Position numbers and translations under genes: made by a program | Source of the DNA: Lactarius indigo | Taxonomy: Eukaryota; Basidiomycota; Agaricomycetes; Russulales; Russulaceae | Reading direction: 5' to 3' | Length of the DNA stretch: 64,000 nucleotides | Assembly: GCA_025766275.1 (NCBI GenBank) | Contig: JAFKAC010000077.1 | Span: 62,001 to 126,000, forward strand | Part shown: positions 43,679 to 55,616 of the stretch, in pieces | Layout of the letters: each line of letters starts with the position of its first letter | How positions within the stretch are numbered: position 1 is the first letter of the stretch | Notes under the pieces: generated by a model | Told to the model about the DNA's origin: nothing | Database searches by the model: none | Seen by the model: only the letters and a program-made list of their open reading frames with translations

Positions 43679-45019
43679 TGTCACGGACGCTCTATTTTTG
43701 CCTTATTTTTCCATATTTTTATGGAATTATTCGGTGGAGATACGAGCCTCCAACGTTGTGTTCAAACGTCCAAGTCCTTATCATTAGATATGATAAGATG
43801 GTTAGTCACGTGATGCCAACATGTGCACCCACATGCACGTGACCCTGGGATAGTGACTTCCTTGTTAGGAGTTACCTCTTTAGGTCACTTTCCTCATTAG
43901 TATAGTAGTTTCTCATTGGACGATAAGCAGGGAAGATTCTAGATAGTTCTAGACTACGTTGTCATAGGGTTGTGACTCATAGATAAGGACACGTCATCGT
44001 TCCGTCAGCGTTAATGACTGTGCATCAGTCAGCACAATAAGATAACGCTATTATTAGACACGACGCGTCAGCGTCTGACTCATTACTATTACACTCACCT
44101 TTAGTAACAAGGTTCTGTAGTAATTCGAACTCAGCCGCAGCATAGTATATAAACCCTCATGTAGCGTCCTGAGTGGAACCAACTTGTCCTCTTGGTTCTC
44201 CACTCAGGTGCGTATTCTCTTGTACTTCCCTTACTGTAACGCCACTACAGGGGCGTTGAGTACGACCTGTACTAAGTCAGTCAATCGCTCGGTAGTCAAA
44301 GCTCGAAGGCTCGACTTCAGTAAGAATGATGCACAAGAGTCACAAGGACGTGCGTCACTTGGACTGTAGAGGGAGGCTAAGACTCGAAGGTCTAGCGAAA
44401 CGAGGATCAAGGAGACTTTGCGTAGACAAGTGTAGTATTACACAAGAAGTCTAGTCTACCGTACAAGCTAGGTATGACTAGGGTTAAATAGAAATCGTAC
44501 TGTATGGCCATCACAAACAGATGGCGCCATCGCCAAACCGAGGAAGAAAGGGATGAGCATAAAGGGAACAAAGCAGAGATATATCGAGAATAAAGGAGAA
44601 TCACGCGGGGTTGCGCGTGAGAGGGAACAAGTCGGAAACTGGCACATGTCAAGCTTTATCAAAAGAGAACGTCGATAAGCAAGGCGTGTGATAGAAACCG
44701 GGTAATCGTAAAGTCCGCGTAGTCGTACAGGGCTCGTATAGCGTGGGAAGGAAATAATGGTAAAGAAAGGAACGAGTCCAAGAAAATCGTAACACTTACC
44801 TCTCCAATGTTAACTTGTCCTCTTGGTTCTCCACTCAGCGTGCCACTGTGTGATCATCTTGCCTTTGACCTTGAATAAAGGTCTCACGTGTGCATACACT
44901 CCGCAGTGACTGTACGTTCGGCGTGTGACTTGTCTCCGTGCTAGGCTTGGGTGTGCTCCCAGTTCAGTTCGCTAACCTTCACCTTGGTCTAGTTGTAAGC
45001 GATAAGTCATACCGCTACA
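43679..45019 (+). repeat. 3' LTR of gypsy 2, interrupted by a solo LTR
   Basis: Same ends as 36434-37208. The 560-bp LTR at 44235-44794 plus a TSD copy is inserted after CTTAC. Without it the length is 776 bp. It differs from the 5' LTR at about six positions by eye. Confidence 0.92.
44235..44794. repeat. Solo gypsy-type LTR nested in the 3' LTR of gypsy 2
   Basis: 560 bp, TGTAACGCCACTACAGGGGC to AAAATCGTAACA, TSD CTTAC (44230-44234 and 44795-44799). Related to 58634-59202. The start resembles the gypsy 1 LTR (ACGCC...AGGGGCG), so it probably belongs to a sister family. No internal region is in the window. Confidence 0.92.
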
Positions 45020-45124
45020 CATTTCTGCAGTATGCACAGGGTATTTAAGACATCATCCAAATCATACAAAGACACCCAACTTCATCATCTCTATACGTAT
45101 TCCCTATCCACTGCTATACAGGAA

Positions 45125-48100
45125 ATGCCTCGCACTCGTGATGTTATCATTCCTGAAACTGTTGAAGGCATCAAGGAGGTCATCATCAAGCACACCAAAT
45201 CAAAGCATGGTACAATCCGGACAATGGAAAAGGTTGTTCCCATTGTCCGTCCACAGAAGGAGCAATCCGGACAGCCTTCACGGGCATGCCAGAAGGATGC
45301 ACACCTGCAGATTCCATCAGCTAGTGTCAAAGGTTCTGGGGGGCCTCTCCACATCCCTGGAGACCCGCAGATGGACCCATACATGGAAAAGCAACAGTAT
45401 GACTTCCACAATACAGAAGAGGATGGTCAGCTACAACCCGACTCAACAGCCACCCAACAGGCCACTGTATGTCTCACATTTATTCATATCATGTAGCTAT
45501 CCTGATCAGATGTAGACTCCAATGAAACAGTGGGTGGAGCTCAGGGATAGATATCTCCATGTTCTCCTGGAGATGGAAGGTTGGGGAAGATCTGACAAGT
45601 GTTCCATGTGCAGCAAGAAACCTGAAATAAAGTGTCTGGATTGCTTTGGACCACTGTTGTTTTGCAAGGACTGCTGTCTTGAAGCTCACAGGAACTCCCC
45701 ATTTCACAGACCACTACTATGGAATGCAACCCACTACACTCCAGTAACTTTGCACTCCCTCGGATTTGTATTGTGCATCGGGCATGGTGGTATGCCATGT
45801 CCACGAACAGTTGAGGTAGTTATGGACACACATATCTTGCAATGTCTTGTAGTGCTCATATTACCTTAGGGAATCAGAGCTGCACAAGCAGTCTCCACTA
45901 GTAGAAAGAGGAGTTCCGGGAAGAGACGTGCCCACTCAGCATCTCTTGCATCTGTTTCTGAGGGTCCTGATTCTCCGGATAATTCTGGCCAACTTCCTAC
46001 ACCTCGCGAGACTCCACAGCCAGAAGGCCCATCCACTAATCCGGATATCTCTGACAGACTCTTTGACTCCCTGGATATGTCTCCAGATTCTAATGACAGT
46101 GATTCCAGCAGAGTGCAGACAGTGGACTCTGGTAATCCACTGTTCACTGTTGTTGACAGAAGTGGAATCTTTGACATGGAGGTAGTATTCTGCATTTGCC
46201 CAGGAATGGACAATATTGGCGAGCAGCTTCTCCAATCTGGGCTATTTCCATCCACATTCCAGCAAATAGAAACATTATTCACATTCACAGTATTGGAGGA
46301 CTTCATTCTGGATAACCTGGAATGCAAGACCACAGCCCAGCAGTATTATTCAAAGCTGCAAAGCATGACAAGCAAGATGTTTCCCAACAATGTGCAAGTA
46401 TGTCTTCATCCATACATACACACACTCCCATCCACCCACACCCAGATCTAATAAATGTTTACAGAACCGTTACAAGCAACTTCTGAGAGCATCTCGCCAG
46501 TGGCGTGACCTCAAGGCCAGGATGGAAAGTGGGCTTGGACATCAGTCGGAAGGAGAGAGCTGTCCGGATGGAGCCATGGCAATATTCTGCCCTGCATGCC
46601 CACAGCCTGGAATCAATCTTCCTAAGGATTGGAAGACACTATATCCTCCGTATGTCATTTATGAACTGGCATCTCCACATACTCATACTCCCCATTGAAG
46701 TGACCAGCTTATCCGGACATTTATCATGGACGGAAACTTTTCTGCAGAACACATGCGCCATAGATCCGGGGATAAGGATGTTGCATTATCAGCAGGAATG
46801 GCATTCATGGCCAACCCTGATTCCTACAAGGCTCATCTCCAGTGTGGAAAAGAAATAGCCCAAGTATGTGATGTCTTCCTTACACAGATCCTTTTATCTA
46901 ATGGCCTTATAGCCCAGCACATGTAATACCTACAGAGCCATTGAACAGGCAAATTCTAGTAGGACACACCTTGATGTCACAGGGATTGGTGCAACTGCCT
47001 GCTGCCATGGGTTCTTTGCTCCAACATCTGTGGTAGATTTCCAGAAAGGAGAGAGGTATGAATGTTCTCTTGGAATCCCTATATCCGGAAGTGATGTACC
47101 ATTTCCGATAGGCAAATCAATATGGACTACAGCATATGCAAAGCACTCTCATACAATATGGAGGACATCCCTGTGGCTCTTGTCATGTATGACATCATGT
47201 GCCAATATAGAGTCCACTTCCAGGAGAGGGTCAAATGCAGTCCGGAACTCTCACTACCAAGCTCACTGACACTCCGGATGGGAATTGGACTGTTCCATAT
47301 CCATGGGCACCAGGATTCTTGCTTGCCAAGGTTTTCTCCCAGCTACATTCCAGGAGCAAAGCAGGTTGATGGAGAAATAATCGAGACCTTGTGGGCACCC
47401 CTGAATAATATCTCTCGCAGCATCCGAGGGATGTCCTTGGACCATAGACAGGAGGTATTGGATTCCCACATCAATTACTCCAACTGGAAGAAGCTGGTTA
47501 GGATTGGTATGTATTATCCATCCAGACTATCTCATATGTTAATACAACACTGATGACACTTGTATGTGAAAGTCCCATCACTACTAAAGTGGTGGAAGCG
47601 ACTGGACTCTGGCTTGGATGCCAGTGCAAAGGCATATAAGGCACTCAATCAACACTTCAAGCATAAATCTGAACAATGGCTGTAGGATGATGAGGGTGCT
47701 TAACAGGAGAGACAAAAAACCCCATCTTCCATGGATATCTATGACACTGTGAAGGAAAAGGGTGTGTGGTCTGAATCCGAAATTATCCACCCATAATTGA
47801 TGAATGTCTCCAGCCCCATCCCGGGCTGCTATCCAGCAACAGCTTACTGAGGAAGAGAGCAGGGACCATTCCATCCAGGGTGAGACATCTTGGATTTCAT
47901 GTGGCCTTAAGATACAGGAATTACAGTATGTCCACAAGGATCCTTCCTAATTCATTGAATAATGACCTACCCAGACTTGCAATCCGCTATCAGCTCTGGA
48001 GTCAGGGATCAAAGCTCACTATAGAAGATTCACAAGTCCTTGAGAATAAGCGCAATCGCATACAGAAGCTTATTGATATTTTTGAGCACCAGGCAGACAC

Positions 48101-49064
48101 CTTCCTACACCATCATCAGGATACAGATGATGTTCCAGTATGGTCTATGGGGGACTATGCTGAATATGACAATGTGGATGACATAGATGGCTCCGGAAAT
48201 CCTGGCCTTGGACCTTCTGGCCATTACCATGGCACCCCAACTTCTGATGGCTCAGGAATGGAAAGTTCCAATGTTGAGGACATTCCCCTCCTTCTTCCAT
48301 CATCCCTTGGATGGGAGTGGTGTTCAAGCCACGGTATCAAGTCTCTTGCAATGAAGGAAGCTAAGCTACGCTATGCTCAGGCAAATGATTCCATCCACAG
48401 GATCCGCCTTGCTTTAGGGTTCAAGTCTGCACTCTTCTGAACACAAGTGTGGGATGCCCGTACACAAAAGACAAAGACCCGTGCATGGACTGCAGTTCAT
48501 GGTGTTGATAGCACAGTCCATGAGCATGCCCGGAACTATTGCATGGCGCAGGATGCATACATCAAGGTCCAGGAAGAATCCAGAGACTTTCCGGAATTAC
48601 CACCCCTCCACCCCACAGATCTTCGCATCAGCACAACTATCCTCGGAGCAGCACAGGTGGGACAATGCAATAAACAGCTCCCATGGATATGGAGCTTTGG
48701 GGTCTCTGAAAGGCATGATGGAACTTGGATGGATGAGTGTAGGCCAACATCCATTGCCATATGATGAATGCTTACAGATATTTCAGTTAACCGAGTTCAT
48801 TGGCTTCGTGCAAAAGCTCAGTTTGAGAGGTGGAAGGAAGAACAACACAGTATTCATAATGAAGCCATATGGATTCCGGCTTACTTTCATTCCAAGGCGG
48901 AGCATTGGAAGACCAGGATGGATATGGCAGCACAGGTGCTGCTTCCTGGCCATGAAGCATATGCATCTTGCCAAGCACATGCATGGGAGGAACTATCTAG
49001 GAGTTCTGTAAAGGCACTAATCCCAATCACCTCTTCTCCATTAAAACATTTAGAGACTATGTAA
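45125..49064 (+). pseudogene. KDZ transposase, second copy, disabled
   Basis: Same exon layout as 6729-10667 and without the one-base deletion of copy A (GCAAATCAAT at 47112). In-frame nonsense codons are present at 47683-47685 (TAG), 47701-47703 (TAA) and 48438-48440 (TGA, from CGA). Many other differences are CpG to TpG or CpA. The CxC2-like cluster and the acidic catalytic motifs remain readable. It cannot make a full-length transposase, so movement would need a protein from elsewhere. Confidence 0.9.
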
Positions 49065-49269
49065 AGGTGTATCCTAGTTCTGATCTATTCCCATAAACTG
49101 TAAATCAATGATATCACTCCACTTATTTCATGTATCACAATGGAAGGCAATCTCTACATTACAGGAATTACAAGGGAAGTGATGCTTCCATCATAGATAA
49201 CTCATGGAAGTTGGTTATTATGTTATTTCTTGGATTCCGGAAAGCCACTGAAGGTGATTTTGGTAAGTT

Positions 49270-49659
49270 AAACGGAAAGCTAAGACTTCCACTCCTGGAA
49301 GTGACACAAGTTTTGATTCCTCCATTTCTGGAAATAATATGTGTTAGGATTTCTGTTCAGGAAACACATGTATTGATTTCCACATTTCGGGAAAATGACA
49401 CAGGTGTTAAGGTTTCCGTTCGGAAAATGATAGGGTTTTGATTCCCCATTTCTGGAAATGATTTGGGTTTTGATTTCCTGTTTCCGGAAATGATACGGGT
49501 TTTGATTTCCCCATTTCCGGAAATGATACGGGTTTTGATTTCCCTGTTTCCGGAAATAATTTGGGTTTTGATTCTCCCAAAATGGGAGAATGACATGGGT
49601 CCATCTCAGGAAATAACACAGGTGTTACATCTTATGTTCTAAGAATGGGTTTTGGTACT
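49270..49659. repeat. Right subterminal array of the complete KDZ transposon
   Basis: Equivalent to 10880-11261: TTTCCGGAAATGATACGGGTT-like units of about 35 bp with a few CpG losses. Confidence 0.75.
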
Positions 49660-49942
49660 CCCATTTCAGGAAATAACATGGGTCATGATTCCTCCATTTC
49701 AGGAAATAAATGAGTGTTTATTCATCTGTTTTGGGAAATGACCCGGAAATCTGATTCTTCCATTATAGAAGGAAACATTGCTACTTCCTTTAGCAATTCC
49801 TACATCAGAACCGACATCGGGTGGCCCATGAATTCCGGAAGAATTTTGTGTGTCGGCCGACGTCGGTTGGCCCATGAGTTATGAGGGGTTCTTCCCATCG
49901 GATGGCCCATGAGTTATGAAAGTTATGGCAGATCATTATGTG
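49660..49942. repeat. Right TIR of the complete KDZ transposon
   Basis: Reverse-complement match to 17615-17865; ends GGCAGATCATTATGTG at 49942 and is followed by TSD TCCCGTT. Confidence 0.9.
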
Positions 49943-49949
49943 TCCCGTT

Positions 49950-52900
49950 GAGGCATCACATATATGCCAGCATCAGCAAACGTCCGCTTAAAGCCAAGTG
50001 TAGTGAGCACTCCATGGAATTGCAAGTTCCATGTGTGGGAGGCCTGTTTGAGACCATAGATCGCCTTAACCAGGCGACACACCTTCGTCTCAGAGCCAGT
50101 GACAGTGAAACCTTGTGGCTGCTCCATGTAAATCTCCTCATCAAGCACGCCATTGAGAAAAGCAGACTTGACATCCATTTGATGGATGTGCCAGTCCTCC
50201 AGCACGGCCAATGCCAGAAGTAAACATAGCGACTCAAATTGTGCGACGGGAGAGAAGGTTTCATCAAAATCAACACCAGGGATCTGCGTGAATCCCTTAG
50301 CCACCAAGCGAGCTCTGTAGCGGCCATCTGCTTTGAGCTTGAAGACCCATTTGGATTTTACTGCCTTACGGTTAGGCGGGAGATCCACTAACTCCCAAGT
50401 CCCATTCTTAGCTAGGGCGTCCATTTCATACTGACACACCTTAGTCCACTCATCTGCAGCTGCAGACCGCATGGCCTCTGCATAGGTTGCAGGGTCTCGG
50501 CCCACAAAGGCAGCAGCCAATAACTCTGCATACCCCAGACGCCTGCCACGCCATGCCGCATTGTCTGCATTGAAGTAATGCGGATTAGGCATAGGGACAC
50601 GAGCAGTGCGTCTTGGTGCATTGTCCATCTCGTGCAACAGCTGACTACGCTGTGCACAATCCTTGAATCCCCCAGGCATTTCTGGTGAGGGAGGAGGGAC
50701 ATGGCGCATAATGCGCGTTGCACTAGGACGCGGCAGGGGTGAAGTGGGAGTGGCTTGCTCACACTTAGGTGTGGTGGGCAGAGCCGGCAGAGCAGGTGGT
50801 GGAGTGGTAGGGTGCGGTTGGACTTGTGGGGGGTCTAGGAGCTTTTCAACATCCTCCTCCTCACTACTACTGGAGTGTGCAGGGGAGGGGGCTCGCATTG
50901 GTGGTAATGCTGGCAGGTGAGGCACGGCAGTCACTGTTGTGCTAGGCACGACCGGTGGCGAAGGTGCGGGGTGTGTCTCAACACCCTGGAGGGACAGGAA
51001 GCTACTCTCATCGAATGTCACATCCTTGGACACTCGGATGGAGTGGGTTGAGCGGTCCCAGAGCTTATAGCCCTTAGATTCGGGCTCAAACCTGATAAGC
51101 GTGACCTCAATGGCCTTCACATCCAATTTGTGATGCTTATCAGCAGGTACATGCATGTACCCCTTGCATCCAAAGACGTGAAGATGTGAGACATCGGGCA
51201 CTTTGCCAGAGTGCCAGAGCTCATAAGGAGTGTGCCACTTAAGCCCACGGACTGGAGAGCGGTTATAGATGTGCACAGCTGTGCACACTGCATGCTCCCA
51301 GAAGCCTTTAGACATGCCAGCTGTGTGGAGCATGGACATTGCCTTATCCATAATGGTGCGGTTAAACTGCTCAGCTTTCCTGTTAGACTGTGGTGAACCT
51401 GGCATTGTGAGGTGATGCTCTATCCCTTTCTGCTTAAGAATGTCCTGCGTGACACTCGACATGTATTCACCACCACGGTCAGAGTGCAGAGCGTGCAACT
51501 TATGGGCAGACTGGGTTTCACCCCAGGCCAAATACATTTGCAGCGACTTAGCAAACTGGTCCTTTGACTTAAGGAAGTGGACCACAGTGAACTTAGTGTG
51601 GTTGTCTATGAAGGTGGCAGTGTATGTTGAGCCTTGCAGGGACTGAGTCTGCATAGGACCGGTGAGGTCACTGTGCACGATCTCAAATTGACGAGTTGTC
51701 CTCTTGTTGGAGGACGCAGAAAAGGGTTGGCGAGTGGATTTACCCATCTTGCACCCACGGCAGACTGTGTGGGCCGTGGTAGAGCTATCTATGTCCATGC
51801 CAGTAGTGGCAGAGGGACCATGCGCCTTCAGTGCTGCAGAGGAGATGTGTCCCATGCATTGATGCCAGATATCAAGTGTGGCAGCACTTGATTTTGTGTG
51901 GGCATTGAGGCCGATGCTGGCTGCGTCCAACCAGTAAAGGTTGTCCTCAAGGTAGCCTTTGGCCACACACTTTTGGTTGATAGATATTTTAAATGAGCCA
52001 CTATCAAAGGCAATCTCAGCACCCTTTTGTGCTAGGGCGCGCGTCGACAAGAAGTGCGTCTTCACCTGTGGTAGGTGCAACACATTGCTTAGGGTGATAG
52101 AGATACCCTGGCTCGTAGTAAAGACGACAGACCCAACACCCACTTGGTCTATTGTAGACTTATCCCCTAGGCATACAGTGCCTTTGGTCGGGGTATAGTC
52201 TTTGAAGTCAGACCGATGTGGTGTAATGTGGTGTGTAGCACCACTGTCCATCATCCAATGCACATGCGAGGCAGCATACAAGGCAACAGAAATTGATTCA
52301 GAGGCCCAATCTATCTTGGGCTCTACGACCTCTGTAATGGAGGCGGTGGTAGGTACTAAGATATGACTATTTGCAGCCTTGTTGCCTGCCTTCTCTTTCT
52401 CCTTTGCATCAGCCTCATCCTTCTTCTTCTTCCTACAATCAGGCTTGATGTGGCCCTTTTTGTTGCAATAGTGGCAAGTTAGACCAGAGTGGTCCTTCTT
52501 GCCCTTTTTGCCTGTCGACTTGATGGGGGCCACCTTGTTGAGAGAAGAGCCAGAGGGCCCAGCGCGGCGAGCTTCTTCCAACACTATGCGTGCAATTATT
52601 TCAGCATGCTTAAGTGCGGAGGGGGCCCCACTGGCAAGGATGGTAGAGGCCAACACCTCATAAGAGGGTGGCAGCGCATGTAGGAGAATGAGACAGTATT
52701 GGACATCAGAGACACCCATCTGTACGTTGGAAAGGGCAACCCTAAGCTCATTGAGCTTGGCCAGCTGAGCAGCCATGGGTGCAGAGTCGTCGAGGCAGGC
52801 TTGTGTTAGCTGGATCCACAAGTTAAAGATGGTGGTGCTGCCTGAAGCACCAGCATATACGTCTCTCAGTTTGTCCCACTTCACCTCGAAGGTGGCATAG

Positions 52901-53274
52901 ACAATGTTGTCCACCACAAGGGAGTAGACATCTGGCTTTAGGTAGAGGCAGAGGTACGCTTTGGAGCGACGCTGGACTGAGTCCCACTCATCGGTGGTGA
53001 TACCCGATGGGGGTGTGTCCAAGGTGAACACATCTTCAGCCTCATGTAGCGTGAGGATAGCCTCAATGGTCCCAGACCATTTGTTCCAGCCAGTGCCATC
53101 AAACTGAGTGAGATGGATGCCAGATGGTATGCCAAAGTTGGCACTGTGGGCCTGAGAGAGATGTGTGGAGGGTGTGGACCCAGAAGGAGGAGGGAGTGAG
53201 CCTCCTGCAGAGCCACCAGTGGGGCTGGGAGGAGCACCAGCACCGGCAGCAGGGGTAGATGAGGAACCAGACAT
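49950..53274 (-). pseudogene. Copia 1 gag-pol, N-terminal part (gag, protease, integrase, RT start)
   Basis: About 1110 codons, starting MSGSSSTPAAGAGAPPSPTG. Gag of the UBN2 type (GWNKWSGTIEAILTLHEAED), knuckle CHYCNKKGHIKPDC, protease (MMDSGATHHITPHRSDF), GAG-pre-integrase (WHQCMGHISSAAL...CRGCKMGK), integrase (HSDLTGP, HSDRGGEYMS, SPQSNRKAEQFNRT) and RT fingers (KSKWVFKLKADGRYRARLVA, IHQMDVKSAFLNG). The frame is cut at the KDZ insertion just before the YIDD box; the rest is at 16617-17607. No other stop is seen, so the KDZ insertion appears to be what killed this element. Confidence 0.92.
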
Positions 53275-54056
53275 TGGGATGATTTATCTATCACCGAGGA
53301 GCAGTCAGCGACAGTGCTTTATAGTTGCAAGACATAAAGATAGAGGGGGTACCACTCCTGTCTGTGATTCTGTAAGGCCAGAACGCTAACGCGTCCTGCC
53401 TCCTGATAGTATGCCAGTGATACAAGGGCTAGGCCCAGGTTGAGAGAGTCCCTTTGCCATACCATGAGCTAGCTGCCAGCCAGGATGTGTCTAGGACACA
53501 GCTCAAATGGTTTGTGTCAGGGGGAAGGTGAAGGGATTGCTTTCAGAGCCCAAGGCTGTCTACCTCAGCCTCCTCGGCCTGTTGGTTGCCTCATCGCCAC
53601 CAGTGGCTTTACTGAATCCTTTCCCATTGCCGCTACAAGGCAGGTATCTGGTTGCAGAACACCACAATGGTGAACACCCCCCAGAGCCTGAACCAGGTTT
53701 TACACTCCCATGGTGAGGAGATCCTGCGCCCAGTGTGGAGCACCAGAGACAGCTGGCACTAAGCTCCACAATGCACAGCCCAGTGGGCCATGCACGCCTG
53801 GATATTTTGAAGTTAAGGGGCTACCAGACCCAGTCTCCTTGCACATAGCGCAGGGGCTAGGAAAACAGTAGGGGTGAAAGTAGGACTACTGGGCAGTACA
53901 TACACAGGAGGTTCCTCAGCAGAGACAAGTGGCGCCCCACTGTCCTCTGCCTTGGGCAAGGCTGGTAAGGCCCCAGACAGACCTTAGCCTGGTGTGTCCT
54001 CCTAGGAAGACAGTGACCAGCCAAGTGGAGTGGCTAGGGCACCAGGGCCCATAACC
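53275..54056 (-). other. Copia 1 leader (PBS to gag)
   Basis: About 780 bp between the right (5') LTR and the gag ATG. On the minus strand it begins GGTTATGGGCCCTGG, complementary to the anticodon stem-loop of initiator tRNA-Met. The leader is very similar (a few percent difference by eye) to the leader of copia 2, although the gag genes differ far more. Confidence 0.8.
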
Positions 54057-54671
54057 TGATGAACAGACACATAAGGACTATACTCATAGTGAACTGATAG
54101 TACTGTGGTGAGATATAGAGGGTGACTGGAAGCAGCACAGGGGTGTCAAGCAGAGTGAAGCAAAGTGGAAGTCTGGCACACAAGCAGTGAGAACTGATGT
54201 TAATATTACAGAGGAGGGAACATACCTGGCACACAAGCTGTGAGAACTGATGTGGACCAGGAGCGTACATGGTACACTACTTATACTGTTTACAGATGTG
54301 ATGCTACTACAAGGATGTAACATAGTGTCACAGAGTACAAGGGATGTTATTCTACATGTGGACAAAAGGAATGTACAGATGGAGAACAAGGAGCGCAAAA
54401 ACAATAGGAGTCCAGACTGTAATGATATCATAATGACATCACAATAAAGATATAACTAAAGAAAGAACAAAGGCGTAGTACAATGACAAGTCCAGAGGAG
54501 TCCACATGATGTCATAGTACAGTGATATCATAGGTGACGCAATGATAAGTAATAGATTGTACAGATCAAACAGTATCTAATCTACAAGTCCTGTGTATCT
54601 AATCTAAAGCAGTCCATGCTGCAAGTCCGGTCCATACGAGCCACTAAGTGCGCAAGGGTCACTTATCAACA
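54057..54671 (-). repeat. Right (5') LTR of copia 1
   Basis: 615 bp, TGATGAACAGACACATAAGG to CACTTATCAACA on the plus strand; TSD TATAT follows. Confidence 0.92.
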
Positions 54672-55187
54672 TATATGATCTGTACAATCTTGGACTTCTT
54701 AGCTTATCTATGACATCATGTACAATGACATCATGTAGAACACTCTGGACATTTCATTGTACTTCATCCTCTGTTCTCTTTAGAGTGTTATCTTTATTGT
54801 GATGTCATTATGATATCATCTTTGTCTGGACTCTCTTTGTTCTAGTCACCTTGTTCCCTTTTGATACACTCCTTTTGTCCTGTATGTAGAACAATGCTCC
54901 TTGTATTCTGTGACTCTATGTTACCACCCTTGTACTAGTGTCACACCTCTGTATAGTATAAGTAGTAGTGCTTGTACACTCCTGGACCACATCAGTTCTC
55001 TCACTGCTGTGTGCCAGGTATGTTCCCTCCACTGTAAATACCATCATCAGTTCTCTCACTGCTGTGTGCCAGACACTTTGCTTTACCTGCAAGACATCTC
55101 TGTCAACTGCTTCCCTGTGCTTTCATATCTCACCACAGTACTCCTTGTTTCACTGTGAGTATGATTCTCTAGCTATGCTGTTCATCA
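54672..55187. repeat. Outer solo copia LTR, right piece
   Basis: Continuation of the LTR begun at 15267 (the first five bases are the TATAT duplication). Ends TGCTGTTCATCA, followed by TSD TGCCC. It is more diverged from the other copia LTRs, in line with being the oldest layer. Confidence 0.8.
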
Positions 55188-55605
55188 TGCCCCTGTTTGC
55201 AAAATACCTGGTCTCCATCCAGGTTCTTATTGGCATGTACATTGACTTGGCCAAATATCTTGAGAACGAAATCAACATGCTCAGAACTAGGGTGCAGGAT
55301 GGAATCAACATCCAAGAGTTGCAGATCAAGCCACACAAGAAGAAGAACAAGCTTGTCAAGATGTGCACCAAGATTGACAATCTCAACAAGTTTGGTGACA
55401 TCAAGAAGAGGTGGAACAAGTCCAAGGATCAAGTCATTGGGTTCATCTGCTGGGCTTCCACCATTGGTGCTGGTGTTGCTTCTCACCACTATACCCACAA
55501 CCTATGCATCATCAAGCTGTACAAGGAGAAGTTTAAGCATATGATTGGCAACAATCTGAACCTTGGTGTGGTGCTACTCTATTTTTGTTTAATGCTGCTG
55601 ATCTG
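55188..55605 (+). pseudogene. Host-like hypothetical gene fragment, right part
   Basis: Continues the frame broken at 15266: LFAKYLVSIQVLIGMYIDLA, then a Lys-rich stretch, FGDIKKRWNKSKDQVIGFIC and HHYTHNLCIIKLYKEKF, ending NNLNLG and a short tail to a stop. This pattern (FGDIKKRW...VIG...YT..LCVIKL.K.KF...GN...LG) recalls a repeated basidiomycete hypothetical-protein family I have seen but cannot name. Function unknown. The downstream MITE may have removed the 3' end. Confidence 0.4.
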
Positions 55606-55616
55606 AAATGTACATC

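Larger units (their letters stand above)
36434..45019 (+). mobile_element. Ty3/gypsy chromovirus-type retrotransposon 2
   Basis: 8586 bp including a 565-bp nested LTR insertion. TSD CATTT (36429-36433 and 45020-45024). Its 5' LTR is 36434-37208 and its 3' LTR 43679-45019. Gag, protease, RT, RNase H, integrase and chromodomain are present, with one in-frame stop in pol. PPT AAGGAGGGGGGTGA directly precedes the 3' LTR. It sits between gene 4 and the transposase of the host KDZ copy. Confidence 0.93.
17615..49942 (+). mobile_element. Complete KDZ transposon (second copy, ~15.2 kb without nested insertions)
   Basis: Bounded by TIRs (CAGCCAATGATCTGCCAT at left; the reverse complement of the right end reads CACATAATGATCTGCCAT) and by a 7-bp TSD TCCCGTT (17608-17614 and 49943-49949). 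The total span is 32328 bp. Subtracting gypsy 1 (7952), a solo LTR (609) and gypsy 2 (8591), each with one TSD copy, leaves about 15.2 kb. Gene order is gene 1 (-), 21-bp array, gene 2 (-), gene 3 (+), gene 4 (+), transposase (+). It is inserted in the copia 1 RT. Confidence 0.9.
15365..54671 (-). mobile_element. Ty1/copia retrotransposon 1 (carries the KDZ transposon stack)
   Basis: A complete copia element on the minus strand with two 615-bp LTRs (left one interrupted), flanked by TSD TATAT (15360-15364 and 54672-54676). Coding capacity is one gag-pol of about 1440 aa in domain order gag, protease, integrase, RT, RNase H. It is split in RT by the KDZ transposon. The two LTRs differ at only a handful of positions by eye, all transitions, so insertion was recent. 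Confidence 0.9.

Noticed and set aside
17615..49942. A TET/JBP dioxygenase gene within the KDZ element
   Set aside because: KDZ transposons in mushrooms are known to associate with TET/JBP genes, so I looked for one; none of the cargo proteins shows an HxD...H dioxygenase pattern.
53507..53716. 69-aa ORF identical in both copia leaders
   Set aside because: It is antisense to the elements and the leaders are almost identical in nucleotide sequence, so conservation of the translation is expected without selection.
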